Source of the DNA: Brucellaceae bacterium
GTDB lineage: Bacteria > Pseudomonadota > Alphaproteobacteria > Rhizobiales > Rhizobiaceae
Direction of reading: 5' to 3'
DNA: 11,915 bases
Assembly: GCA_031253705.1 (NCBI GenBank)
Contig: JAIRVW010000389.1
Span: forward strand, 1 to 11,915
Part shown: positions 5,647 through 11,915 of the stretch, in pieces
How the letters are laid out: each line of letters opens with the position of its first letter
Position numbering within the stretch: the stretch's first letter is position 1
Notes under the pieces: generated by a model
What the model was told of the DNA's origin: nothing
Databases searched by the model: none
Seen by the model: only the letters and a program-made list of their open reading frames with translations
Translations under genes and position numbers: made by a program

Positions 5647-6612
5647 ATGTTCCGGAATTCCACTGCAGGCATAATAGGACTGTTGCTTTCTGTTGTTGCC
5701 TTCTCTGTATCTGCTGAGGAGCAAAAAACGGTAAAACGCGCTGACGGCAGTGTGATCAGCTGGTATCTGGATAAGCCGCAGACGACAGAGAAAACCGGCC
5801 TGATTATTCTGGCGCAAGGCTCCGGCTGTCAGTCAGTCACGACAAGCGGCAATATGAAACTGGCACGTTCTGCCTTTGCGGATTTTACCGCGCTGACAGT
5901 GGACAAATACGGCGTTGAAACCGGTGATAATCCGCCGGATCCTTTTGACAAGGATTGTTCCGCCTCCTTCCGTGCCCATCATACGATGACACAGCGGGTG
6001 GATGATTATCGCCGCGTATTAGAAAGCCTCCAACAAGAGCCGTGGTGGAACGGTCAGTTGGTTTTGTTCGGTGGTTCTGAGGGCGGGGATATTGCCGCTC
6101 GACTGGCGGCAGAAGTCAAAGCCGATGCGGTGATCCTGTTGTCGACCGGTGGCGGTACGACTTTTGGTGAAATGGTCAAGCAGTCGATGGAAGGCGAAAT
6201 GCTGCTCAACAATGTGCCCAAGGATCAGTGGCCGCAGGTTGATAAGGAATTTGCCCATGCCAGAGCCAATCCGCAAAGCAGTGAAAAATGGGCAGGCTCC
6301 AGCTACCGTTTCTGGGCGGATGCGATTGATCATCGTCCGGTTGATGCCATGTTGAAATCTGATGCCGCCTTGTTGCTCATTCAGGGCAGTGCAGATACAT
6401 CGACACCAGTGAGCAATGCACGCATGACACTGGATGAATTTGAGAAAGCAAAACGCTGTAACCTGACTTATTGGGAATTTGCCGGTTACGGGCACGGCAT
6501 GCAGGATACACAGGGCAAGAGCCGAATGGCAGACGTTCTGGCGCAGGCAAATTTCTGGCTCAGGCAGCAGCTTGCCGGAGAAAAGCCGGTGATCTCCTGC
6601 GGCGCACAATAA
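5647..6612 (+). CDS. Secreted alpha/beta hydrolase
   Basis: The 321-residue protein starts with a short signal peptide: a basic residue at 3, hydrophobic residues 8-21 and a VSA|EEQ cleavage site after residue 23. The mature part is an alpha/beta hydrolase with the nucleophile elbow GGSEG (142-146, Ser144). The acid is probably Asp250 in GSADTSTP, and His283 in GYGHGMQD completes the triad. The fold resembles dienelactone-hydrolase or prolyl-oligopeptidase-like enzymes, so an esterase or peptidase is likely. Four mature cysteines (61, 104, 271, 318) fit disulfides and a periplasmic location. AAGGA precedes ATG 5647 by 7 bases; the ATG at 5643 is out of frame. It lies 66 bases after the riboswitch operon on the same strand, so co-transcription is possible but not shown. 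Confidence 0.85.
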   Translation: MFRNSTAGIIGLLLSVVAFSVSAEEQKTVKRADGSVISWYLDKPQTTEKTGLIILAQGSGCQSVTTSGNMKLARSAFADFTALTVDKYGVETGDNPPDPFDKDCSASFRAHHTMTQRVDDYRRVLESLQQEPWWNGQLVLFGGSEGGDIAARLAAEVKADAVILLSTGGGTTFGEMVKQSMEGEMLLNNVPKDQWPQVDKEFAHARANPQSSEKWAGSSYRFWADAIDHRPVDAMLKSDAALLLIQGSADTSTPVSNARMTLDEFEKAKRCNLTYWEFAGYGHGMQDTQGKSRMADVLAQANFWLRQQLAGEKPVISCGAQ

Positions 6613-6620
6613 TAGGTTCT

Positions 6621-6647
6621 CTGTCAGGGCAAGACTTGCCCTGACAG
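6621..6647. terminator. 27-bp perfect palindrome between convergent genes, probable two-way terminator
   Basis: CTGTCAGGGCAAG (6621-6633) and CTTGCCCTGACAG (6635-6647) are perfect complements with a single central A, giving a very stable hairpin. It is centred between the hydrolase stop (6612) and the ClpP stop (6654). Neither side has a proper U-tract: TTATGATT follows on the plus strand and AGAGAACC on the minus strand. It may work as a U-poor terminator, or as an mRNA 3'-end stabiliser for both messages. Confidence 0.6.
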
Positions 6648-6653
6648 TTATGA

Positions 6654-7274
6654 TTATGCCTCTGCTTTGCCGGATAAATCTGCGCGTTGTGTGAGAATTG
6701 TATCAATCAATCCCCACTCCAGCGCTTCTTCCGCACTCATAAACCGGTCACGGTCGAGGGTGTGTTCAACCTCTTCATAGCTGCGGCCGCAATGTTTGGC
6801 GTAAAACGCAATGACACGATGTTTGGTTTTACGCATTTCTTCAGCCTGAATGAAAATATCTGAGGCCTGTCCCTGAAATCCGCCAAGCGGCTGATGCACA
6901 TGCAGGCTTGCATTGGGCAAGGCTGCACGATATCCCGGTTCTCCGGCCATCAGCAGAAATGAGCCCATAGACCGTGCGGTTCCCATGCATAATGTATGCA
7001 CCGGCGCATGGATATAATGCATGGTGTCATAAATCGCCAAACCGCTGGTGATTGAGCCTCCGGGGGAGTTGATATAAAGGCTCACCGGCTTTTTCGGGTT
7101 CTCAGCTTCCAGAAACAGCAATTGCGAGCAGATCAGTGCCGCAATCGTGTCATTGACTTCGCCATTGAGAAAAATGATCCGTTCCCGCAGCAGACGGGAA
7201 TAAATATCGAAAGACCGCTCCCCTTTTGCGGATTGTTCAATAACCATAGGGACGAGTTGCATCATCTCGCGCAT
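6654..7274 (-). CDS. clpP: ClpP-family serine protease, stand-alone paralogue
   Basis: From ATG 7274 this is a 206-residue ClpP-type proteolytic subunit. The catalytic triad is complete: Ser102 in TARSMGSF, His127 in LHVHQPLGG and Asp176 in DRDRF. NSPGG (69-73) forms the oxyanion region. [10 protein letters not shown] near the N-terminus matches the point where ClpP pro-peptides are usually cut. Family members form 14-mers that degrade proteins fed by ClpA, ClpC or ClpX, but no Clp ATPase is nearby. The strand after Ser102 and the loop CMGTARSMG differ from the usual CMGQAASMG, as in divergent extra ClpPs of alphaproteobacteria. TTG 7280 is also in frame, but GGAG (7282-7285) is 7 bases from ATG 7274 and only one from the TTG. 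It lies 44 bases after the SRPBCC gene, so it may be under ArsR control. Confidence 0.9.
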   Translation of the reverse strand: MREMMQLVPMVIEQSAKGERSFDIYSRLLRERIIFLNGEVNDTIAALICSQLLFLEAENPKKPVSLYINSPGGSITSGLAIYDTMHYIHAPVHTLCMGTARSMGSFLLMAGEPGYRAALPNASLHVHQPLGGFQGQASDIFIQAEEMRKTKHRVIAFYAKHCGRSYEEVEHTLDRDRFMSAEEALEWGLIDTILTQRADLSGKAEA

Positions 7275-7318
7275 CGGCAAGCTCCGTTTTTCAAAGCAAT
7301 TTCAGATGGATTTATGCG

Positions 7319-7675
7319 TCAGGCAGCGCGCATTAATAACGGATGATTGCCATTGGCGGGTTCAATTGTCCTCTTCGCTTTTGCATCCGCAAGTTCATGA
7401 ATAATCTTCAGGTGCGTGCCGCCATTATCATTGGCGGCAAGCTGAAATGTCACGACACTTTCAAGAAAGGGCGGTGTGGTTTCCCGCATCCGGTAGGTTA
7501 CCTGTTGTTCCGCTATGGTTGCGGACGGATCGGCTTCGGACTGCCCCGCATCCGGCAACCAGTTTGCACGCAATTCAGGAAGACTGATAGCGCGCCAGAC
7601 TTTTTGCGGACTGGCTTCAAGCTCATATTCAAAAACAAGCCGGACTGCGCTTTCCTTGTTTTCGTGATCTGTCAT
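7319..7675 (-). CDS. SRPBCC (AHSA1-like) protein paired with an ArsR regulator
   Basis: This 118-residue single-domain protein has the opening typical of AHSA1/CalC-type SRPBCC proteins: a strand (VFEYELEASP) followed by KVWRAISLPELRANWL, the helix and Trp of that family (about 14-42). Further strands at about 55-98 contain ESVVTFQL and THLKIIHEL. It is shorter than the usual 140-160 residues, and the C-terminal helix is brief. Its ATG overlaps the ArsR stop by four bases (ATGA, 7672-7675), which implies translational coupling. ArsR-SRPBCC pairs are a common bacterial arrangement. The SRPBCC partner may bind or remove the small hydrophobic molecule to which the regulator system responds. The ligand is unknown. 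Confidence 0.85.
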   Translation of the reverse strand: MTDHENKESAVRLVFEYELEASPQKVWRAISLPELRANWLPDAGQSEADPSATIAEQQVTYRMRETTPPFLESVVTFQLAANDNGGTHLKIIHELADAKAKRTIEPANGNHPLLMRAA

Positions 7676-7986
7676 TGATCCATATCCTTCAGCAGGGTTT
7701 TCAGAGCATCAATACGGGCAGGCCAGTATGCACGATATTTGGCAAGCCATTGCGCAATCAGTGCCAGCCCTTCTGGATCGACCTCGTAATTGACATAGCG
7801 CCCCTGACGTTCTTCCCTGATCAGGCCTGCGCTGCGCAGAACAGAAAGATGCTGGGACATGGCCGGCTGGCTGATCTCCATGCCTTCGCGCAAAGCACTG
7901 GCATTCATCTGGCCGGAAGCCAGTTTTTCAAAAACAGCACGACGGGTCGGATCGGCCAAAGCTTTGAAGATATCACTTTCAGTCAT
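7672..7986 (-). CDS. ArsR-family transcriptional repressor, probably translated from a leaderless mRNA
   Basis: From ATG 7986 the protein has 104 residues. It is a winged helix-turn-helix with the recognition helix in SQPAMSQHLSVLRSAGLI (39-56) and the wing RQGRYVNYEV (60-69). DPTRRAVFEKLA (12-23) is the usual ArsR N-terminal signature. It has no Cys and no ELCVCDL-type metal site, so metal sensing by the classical sites is unlikely. An ATG at 7995 is in frame but falls inside the predicted -10 box and has no ribosome binding site. ATG 7986 lies exactly seven bases after that box. The gene heads a tight minus-strand cluster with the SRPBCC and ClpP genes and probably represses its own promoter. 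Confidence 0.9.
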   Translation of the reverse strand: MTESDIFKALADPTRRAVFEKLASGQMNASALREGMEISQPAMSQHLSVLRSAGLIREERQGRYVNYEVDPEGLALIAQWLAKYRAYWPARIDALKTLLKDMDQ

Positions 7987-7993
7987 AATCAAC

Positions 7994-8022
7994 ATATAAG
8001 TCTACACTTATGTGATTCGCAA
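7994..8022 (-). promoter_or_regulatory. Promoter and operator of the ArsR gene cluster
   Basis: On the minus strand, TTGCGA (8022-8017) and TTATAT (7999-7994) are separated by exactly 17 bases. The spacer and the edge of the -10 hold a perfect inverted repeat, ATAAGT-CTAC-ACTTAT in plus-strand reading (7996-8011), which is AT-rich and spaced like ArsR-family operators. A repressor bound there would block RNA polymerase, consistent with autoregulation. The transcript start is predicted at about 7986-7987, the A of the ArsR ATG. Confidence 0.75.
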
Positions 8023-8078
8023 GGTCTTTCATGCAAGGCCGCAAGTTTTTAACTTTAAAACATATAAAGCGTGATGTG

Positions 8079-8105
8079 TATAAATTCCTATGTACTGATG
8101 CATAG
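8079..8105 (+). promoter_or_regulatory. Possible promoter region of the periplasmic protein / GGDEF-EAL genes
   Basis: TATAAA (8079-8084) is the best -10-like hexamer upstream of GTG 8145. The matching -35 (TAAAAC, 8056-8061) is poor. An 18-bp dyad, CTATG-N8-CATAG (8088-8105), lies at the predicted transcript start and might be a regulator site. The stretch 8023-8078 is AT-rich and otherwise featureless. Confidence 0.3.
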
Positions 8106-8144
8106 ATGTCGTTATATTATTCTAAATTACCAAGGAGAAATATA

Positions 8145-8651
8145 GTGTTGTTAAAGCGCCTGATTTTCGGTCTGTTCCTGATTTGTATGATGGGTTCCGG
8201 CGCTACAGCGGAGCCGCTTTCAAAACCTGCGAACAAAACAATATTGGTTATTTCCGGTGCCATCACCAATACCAATAATGGTCATGCTGCAGAATTTGAC
8301 CGCGAGATGCTGACAGCACTCGGGTTACAGACGATTGAAACCACCAATCCCTGGTATGACGGCCGCACACGCTTTGAAGGTGTGTCGCTTAATCAGCTGA
8401 TGGAATTGGTGGGCGCAAAGGGCAAGACAATTACCGTTGTTGCGCTCAATGACTATGTCACCACAGTTCCTCTGGATGATTTCAAAAAATTCAATGCCAT
8501 TCTGGCAATGAAGCGCGACGGCAATTTCATTACTGTGCGTGAAAAAGGCCCGCTTTTTATCATTTATCCCTATGACAGTGATCCGCAATTGCAAAGCCAG
8601 ACCTATTACACGCGCTCGGCGTGGCAGGTTGCCAGAATAATTGTGGAATAG
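8145..8651 (+). CDS. Periplasmic Cys-free protein of the oxidoreductase molybdopterin-binding domain type, probable partner of the GGDEF-EAL protein
   Basis: From GTG 8145 the protein has 168 residues. The AAGGAG ribosome binding site (8132-8137) is 7 bases away, and the first residues form a clean Sec signal peptide cut after ATA (22|23). Starting at ATG 8106 would add 13 polar residues and place the AAGGAG inside the gene. The mature domain resembles the small family related to sulfite-oxidase-type molybdopterin-binding domains: EFDREMLTALG, TNPWYDGRTRFEGVSLNQL, VALNDYVTTVP, DGNFITVREKGP, IYPYD and a terminal YTRSAWQV. The mature part has no Cys, so it lacks the residue that ligates Mo in catalytic members. 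It is probably a binding or sensing protein, not an enzyme. It is nine bases from the next gene, so the two are almost certainly one operon. Confidence 0.85.
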   Translation: MLLKRLIFGLFLICMMGSGATAEPLSKPANKTILVISGAITNTNNGHAAEFDREMLTALGLQTIETTNPWYDGRTRFEGVSLNQLMELVGAKGKTITVVALNDYVTTVPLDDFKKFNAILAMKRDGNFITVREKGPLFIIYPYDSDPQLQSQTYYTRSAWQVARIIVE

Positions 8652-8660
8652 GGGCTTTCT

Positions 8661-10589
8661 GTGCGGCGTATACTCGGGGTCATTATCGGCTGTTTTATAC
8701 TGGCAACAGGCTACATTGCCTATGTGATTGCAGAGCGGCAAACCGCATTGCAAACCTTTGTCCGTTATAATGACTCCTGGGCGGTCAGCCAGATGCTCTC
8801 GGAATATCTGCGCCTTGAAGAGCGCATGGCAACTTATGCTTTAGGCATCAATGGGGTTGAACTTGATGAAGTCCAGTTGCGACTGGATATCGTTTTCAGT
8901 CGTCTTGAGCATATGGGACAGGGCACATTACAGCAATTCATCAATAAAAATCCCAATCACCGTCAGCTGATTACCGATCTGCGCATCGTTCTGGACAAGA
9001 TAGATACGCAGTTTTCCGAGCTGGATGCAGAACATATCAAAGTCCTGCTGCCGGAAATGAATGCGCTGGATAAGCCGCTGACGGCACTGGCCTCTGCTTC
9101 CGTGGCAGATGATGTGACAGTGATCAATAATGCCCAGCAGGAAGTGCGGCAGCTGCATTTTATTTATACCGGTGTTGCGGGCGGACTGATTGTTTTTGGG
9201 ATCGCGCTGTTTATGCTGCTGCTGCGCCAGAATGATCTGCTCAATCGCGCGCACGGACGAATGCAGCGCCTGACAACCGATCTCCGGCAAACCTCCGGCG
9301 AGTTGCAGTCGCAGAACGATCTGCTTGAACATTCTGCTCATCATGACGCGCTGACCGGCCTGCCTAACCGTGTTCTGTTCCGCCAAAATCTTGAAGCGCG
9401 TATGAAGATCGCACGGAAAGGCGGTGCAGCTGCTGTTATTCTGCTCTTTGACCTTGATGGCTTTAAAGATGTGAATGACACCTTGGGGCATGATGTCGGG
9501 GACATGCTGTTGCAGGCGGTTGCCAGCAGGCTCACCAAATTCAGTGAAAAAGACGATCTTATCTGCCGGCTCGGCGGTGATGAATTTGCTGTTCTTTCCG
9601 CGGGACTGTGTTCCGTTTCAGCTTATGAACTGGCACAGCATCTGATGGAAGTTGTGCGCCTGCCTTATCGTATCAATGATCATGAAATTCAGATCGGCAC
9701 CTGTAGCGGTGTGGCCATCTTCTCAGATGAGCCGGATATGGAAGAACTGTTTAAGCGTGCTGATCTTGCGCTCTATGAAGCAAAAGCACTGGGCACTGGC
9801 CATATCTGTATTTTCCAGCCTTATATGCAGTCCCGACTGCTGGAGAAAAAAGCTTTTGAGACCGATCTGCAGAATGCACTGAAAAACGGTGAGATGGAGG
9901 TTTTCTATCAGCCTCAGGTCAATACTTTCACCCGTGCTATTTGTGGTTATGAGGCGCTGTTGCGCTGGACCAACCCGACGCGGGGGTCGGTCTCGCCCTC
10001 AGAATTCATTCCGGTCGCTGAAAAAATCGGAATGATTAATGAGCTGAGCGACTGGGTACTGAAAATTGCCTGTCAGGAGGCGGAGCGCTGGCGTGAGCCT
10101 TATAAAATTGCGGTCAATCTCTCTTCCGTTGAGTTTAACACGCAGGATTTGATCACCAGAGTTGAGACGGTTTTGCAGGAAACAGCACTGAACCCGCAAC
10201 GGCTTGAACTGGAAATTACAGAATCCGTTCTGCTGAAAAAGAATGATCTGACATTGGAAACTCTGCGCAAGCTTAAAAAAATCGGCGTCCAGATTGCGAT
10301 GGATGATTTCGGCACCGGCTATTCCTCTCTGGGCACGCTCAGCAGTTTTCCGTTTGATAAGATCAAAATTGACCGCACATTTATTCATGACCTGACCACC
10401 AGAGCGGATGCGCTGGCGATTGTCGAACTTGTAACCGGCATCGGTCAGAGCCTTGGCATGATTACAATCGCAGAAGGGATTGAAACTGAAGAAGAACTGG
10501 AATGCCTGCGAAAAATCGGTTGCGATCAGGTGCAGGGCTATCTCTTCGGACGTCCGGTTCCGGCATCGGAGCTCAGCCATCTGCGATGA
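8661..10589 (+). CDS. Membrane-bound GGDEF-EAL c-di-GMP turnover protein with periplasmic sensor region
   Basis: The 642-residue protein has membrane segments at about 4-23 and 168-188, enclosing a mostly helical periplasmic region of about 145 residues. A coiled-coil-like linker (about 190-225) follows. The GGDEF domain spans about 226-390 with an intact GGDEF (305-309). The EAL domain spans about 397-640 with EAL (431-433), NLSS (486-489), EITES (518-522), DDFGTGYSS (548-556), Lys569/Asp571 and AEGIE (604-608). All are the residues needed for phosphodiesterase activity. The inhibitory RxxD site is absent: EKDD (296-299) occupies its place. Both synthase and hydrolase activity are possible. 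It starts at GTG 8661 after GGGG, nine bases behind the periplasmic protein gene, which suggests that protein controls it through the periplasmic region. Confidence 0.95.
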   Translation: MRRILGVIIGCFILATGYIAYVIAERQTALQTFVRYNDSWAVSQMLSEYLRLEERMATYALGINGVELDEVQLRLDIVFSRLEHMGQGTLQQFINKNPNHRQLITDLRIVLDKIDTQFSELDAEHIKVLLPEMNALDKPLTALASASVADDVTVINNAQQEVRQLHFIYTGVAGGLIVFGIALFMLLLRQNDLLNRAHGRMQRLTTDLRQTSGELQSQNDLLEHSAHHDALTGLPNRVLFRQNLEARMKIARKGGAAAVILLFDLDGFKDVNDTLGHDVGDMLLQAVASRLTKFSEKDDLICRLGGDEFAVLSAGLCSVSAYELAQHLMEVVRLPYRINDHEIQIGTCSGVAIFSDEPDMEELFKRADLALYEAKALGTGHICIFQPYMQSRLLEKKAFETDLQNALKNGEMEVFYQPQVNTFTRAICGYEALLRWTNPTRGSVSPSEFIPVAEKIGMINELSDWVLKIACQEAERWREPYKIAVNLSSVEFNTQDLITRVETVLQETALNPQRLELEITESVLLKKNDLTLETLRKLKKIGVQIAMDDFGTGYSSLGTLSSFPFDKIKIDRTFIHDLTTRADALAIVELVTGIGQSLGMITIAEGIETEEELECLRKIGCDQVQGYLFGRPVPASELSHLR

Positions 10590-10593
10590 TTAA

Positions 10594-10622
10594 TTTCTGG
10601 CGTTAAAAATATACTATATAAC
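10594..10622 (+). promoter_or_regulatory. Candidate promoter of the FkbM methyltransferase gene
   Basis: TTTCTG (10594-10599) and TATAAC (10617-10622) are 17 bases apart, giving a start near 10629 and an approximately 98-nt leader. The leader begins with a hairpin (10636-10660). Confidence 0.5.
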
Positions 10623-10635
10623 ACAAATATGTTAT

Positions 10636-10660
10636 GCCCCGCTGCATTATGCAGTGAGGC
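10636..10660 (+). other. Hairpin in the gap between GGDEF-EAL and FkbM genes
   Basis: GCCCCGCTGCA (10636-10646) pairs with TGCAGTGAGGC (10650-10660) around loop TTA, with one C-A mismatch and one G-U pair. No U-tract follows. It could be a weak terminator for the upstream gene or a stabilising leader hairpin for the downstream one. The rest of 10590-10726 has only the promoter-like boxes and the AAAGGAGA ribosome binding site (10713-10720). Confidence 0.4.
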
Positions 10661-10726
10661 ATTTGCGGACACTTCTGTCTGCTCCTTAAGCCTCAGAGAA
10701 ATTTTGAGCGCCAAAGGAGAACAGGC

Positions 10727-11431
10727 GTGGAAACAGTTACGTTACACGGCATTAAAATTCCTCTGTCTTCGGATGAGGTTTCTCCCGTGATCTGGCAAGC
10801 GATTATCAGCGGACGTTATGAAGCCAAAGAAGCCAAATGGGTGTTCAAAGCGGTGAAACGCGGCGACCGTGTGCTGGAATTAGGCTCCGGTATTGGCGTG
10901 ATTACATCCCTGATGGCGGGCATTCCTGATGTGCAAATCTGGGCATTCGAGGCTAATCCTTCGACTGCAGCACTGGCAAAACGTGTGATTGATCTCAACA
11001 CTGCAGGTAATGTGGCATTAACGCAGGGGATTCTTGCCGCCGGTGAAGCGCAGCACCATCGTTTCTATGTGCGCAAAGACCTCTGGATGTCTTCGATGGA
11101 CAGGGATCAGGGGCCTTATGAGCAGGAAATTTCACTGGCTTCCGCCAATATTGACGGCTTTATCGCTGCCCACAAAATCAATGTTCTGGTGATGGATATT
11201 GAAGGTGCGGAGCGTGATCTGCTGCAAAAAGCGGATCTGCACGGCGTGGAGCGGATTTTTCTCGAACTCCATGACCATCTTTACGGACTGGCCGGTATTC
11301 GGGATATTACGCAGGCTTTGGCAGAAAAGGGCTATGCCTATGATCCGCGCGGCTCTTACGGGCCTTGCGTGCTGTTTGCGAAAGATGAAACCGTTCGTGA
11401 ATATGAAGAAGAAGCCGATATGATGGTTTAA
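10727..11431 (+). CDS. FkbM-family SAM-dependent methyltransferase
   Basis: The 234-residue protein starts at GTG 10727, seven bases after GGAG. It has the SAM-binding loop VLELGSGIG (49-57), the acidic end of strand 2 in FEANP (74-78) and the FkbM signature MDIEGAE (156-162), followed by IFLELHDHLYG (177-187). FkbM enzymes O-methylate sugars, polyketides or other small molecules; nothing beside it (no glycosyltransferase or capsule gene) points to a substrate. The protein ends in an acidic tail (EYEEEADMM). It has its own probable promoter and terminator, so it appears to be a single-gene unit. Confidence 0.88.
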   Translation: METVTLHGIKIPLSSDEVSPVIWQAIISGRYEAKEAKWVFKAVKRGDRVLELGSGIGVITSLMAGIPDVQIWAFEANPSTAALAKRVIDLNTAGNVALTQGILAAGEAQHHRFYVRKDLWMSSMDRDQGPYEQEISLASANIDGFIAAHKINVLVMDIEGAERDLLQKADLHGVERIFLELHDHLYGLAGIRDITQALAEKGYAYDPRGSYGPCVLFAKDETVREYEEEADMMV

Positions 11432-11437
11432 GGACCT

Positions 11438-11476
11438 GCTGCAAGCCGGTATCAGAACAGAATACCGGCTTGCAGC
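11438..11476. terminator. Strong 15-bp hairpin between convergent FkbM and cupin genes
   Basis: GCTGCAAGCCGGTAT (11438-11452) pairs perfectly with ATACCGGCTTGCAGC (11462-11476) around a nine-base loop. It lies between two converging stop codons (11431 and 11495), so it probably ends both transcripts. Neither side has a clear U-tract, like the palindrome at 6621-6647. Confidence 0.65.
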
Positions 11477-11494
11477 CCTTCAATATAGTCCGTG

Positions 11495-11915
11495 TCAGTC
11501 GTCTTCACGGATCAGCCAGAATTTTTCAAGTTCGCTTGGATTATCCCAGCTTACAATGGCACCGGAACGAACGATAAAAATATCACCCGCACCAAAGCGA
11601 ATGCTTTGGCCGTCCGGATCAGTGAAAATAACCTCGCCTTTGCGCAGCATCATCACTTCTGAAAATGCATAAGTCAGATGTCTGCGGGCATAAGGTGTGG
11701 CGCACCAGATGCCCCATGACACTGCCCCTTCATCATAAAATTCATACCGGTTTGTTTGTGGTGCCGGTGTTGTCAGCAGTGCAGCATTTGGTGCGCCGCC
11801 CGCTGACATTACATGATTGAGATCAATCACAGAGAATGCAACAGCCGGATTATCGCGACGCAGCATGAGGATGATACAATCCGCAACTTCAGCATGATAT
11901 GAATAGTGACCTGCG
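11495..11915 (-). CDS. Cupin-domain protein (DUF861/ureidoglycine-aminohydrolase-type cupin), N-terminus outside the window
   Basis: The frame stays open from the stop at 11495 to the window edge; the first visible residues are AGHYSYHAEVADCIILML, so ATG 11866 is probably internal. The C-terminal cupin reads VSWGIWCATPYARRHLTYAFSE, then MLRKGEVIFTDPDG, FGAGDIFIVRSGAIVSWD and a final FWLI strand. These are the two cupin motifs around an inter-motif region. The pattern matches small DUF861-type cupins. The usual metal ligands are only partly present: one His in the first motif and none in the second. Catalysis is therefore doubtful and a binding role possible. It converges with the FkbM gene. 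Confidence 0.75.
   Translation of the reverse strand, partial: AGHYSYHAEVADCIILMLRRDNPAVAFSVIDLNHVMSAGGAPNAALLTTPAPQTNRYEFYDEGAVSWGIWCATPYARRHLTYAFSEVMMLRKGEVIFTDPDGQSIRFGAGDIFIVRSGAIVSWDNPSELEKFWLIREDD

Noticed and set aside
6019..6609. Minus-strand open frame of 196 codons
   Set aside because: Shadow of the alpha/beta hydrolase gene, rich in Cys, His and Arg, with no ribosome binding site noticed.
7275..7280. TTG 7280 as the ClpP start
   Set aside because: GGAG is one base from the TTG but seven from ATG 7274, so the ATG fits better.
8106..8144. ATG 8106 as start of the periplasmic protein
   Set aside because: It would put AAGGAG inside the gene and 13 polar residues before the signal peptide; GTG 8145 has ideal spacing.
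9999..10580. Minus-strand open frame of 193 codons
   Set aside because: Shadow of the EAL domain, whose catalytic motifs are all intact on the plus strand.
11495..11866. Cupin as a complete 123-residue protein starting at ATG 11866
   Set aside because: The frame remains open with protein-like sequence to the window edge and there is no ribosome binding site at 11866.
1..11915. Mobile elements, CRISPR arrays, tRNA and rRNA genes
   Set aside because: No transposase, integrase, terminal repeats, spaced direct repeats or RNA gene signatures were seen by eye on either strand.

Overview
The window (about 50% GC) looks like the chromosome of an alphaproteobacterium of the order Hyphomicrobiales, possibly a Brucellaceae member such as a Pseudochrobactrum- or Ochrobactrum-like genus. 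This rests on general protein style (ArsR/SRPBCC pair, extra ClpP, FkbM methyltransferase, NtaA-type flavin monooxygenase) and base composition, so the genus is only a guess. There are no phage, transposon, tRNA, rRNA or CRISPR signals. It is ordinary-looking chromosome carrying several compact regulatory devices.

Layout. 1-91 (-): start of a secreted-protein gene with a good ribosome binding site but an in-frame TAA at codon 11, inside the signal peptide. 92-682: a gene-free stretch with a perfect 17-bp palindrome, a compound hairpin that reads as a leftward terminator, a structured rightward RNA ending in a strong intrinsic terminator (about 457-613), and a 14-bp palindrome just before the next gene. 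683-2233 (+): a thiamin diphosphate (ThDP)-dependent enzyme of the acetolactate synthase/benzoylformate decarboxylase superfamily. 2273-3247 (-): a membrane protein with a C-terminal SRPBCC domain, convergent with the previous gene across a shared terminator.

3331-3487: a textbook TPP riboswitch with a hairpin that hides the ribosome binding site. It controls a two-gene operon: an SDR oxidoreductase (3488-4267) overlapping by one base with an NtaA/DszA-type FMN-dependent monooxygenase (4267-5580). A secreted alpha/beta hydrolase (5647-6612) follows on the same strand. Neither riboswitch-controlled gene is a standard thiamin biosynthesis gene, so this is the best candidate here for an undescribed pathway, perhaps oxidative salvage or breakdown of a thiamin-related compound.

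6654-7986 (-): a likely operon of ArsR-type repressor, SRPBCC (AHSA1-like) protein and a stand-alone ClpP paralogue. The ArsR promoter contains an inverted repeat between -35 and -10, and its spacing predicts a leaderless mRNA beginning at the ATG. 8145-10589 (+): a Cys-free periplasmic protein of the oxidoreductase-molybdopterin-binding type, next to a membrane GGDEF-EAL protein with a periplasmic sensor region, probably a ligand-sensing c-di-GMP pair. 10727-11431 (+): an FkbM-family methyltransferase. 11495-11915 (-): a cupin protein cut by the window edge.

Four start codons were reassigned or settled from ribosome binding sites or promoter spacing: ClpP at ATG 7274, ArsR at ATG 7986, the periplasmic protein at GTG 8145, and FkbM at GTG 10727.
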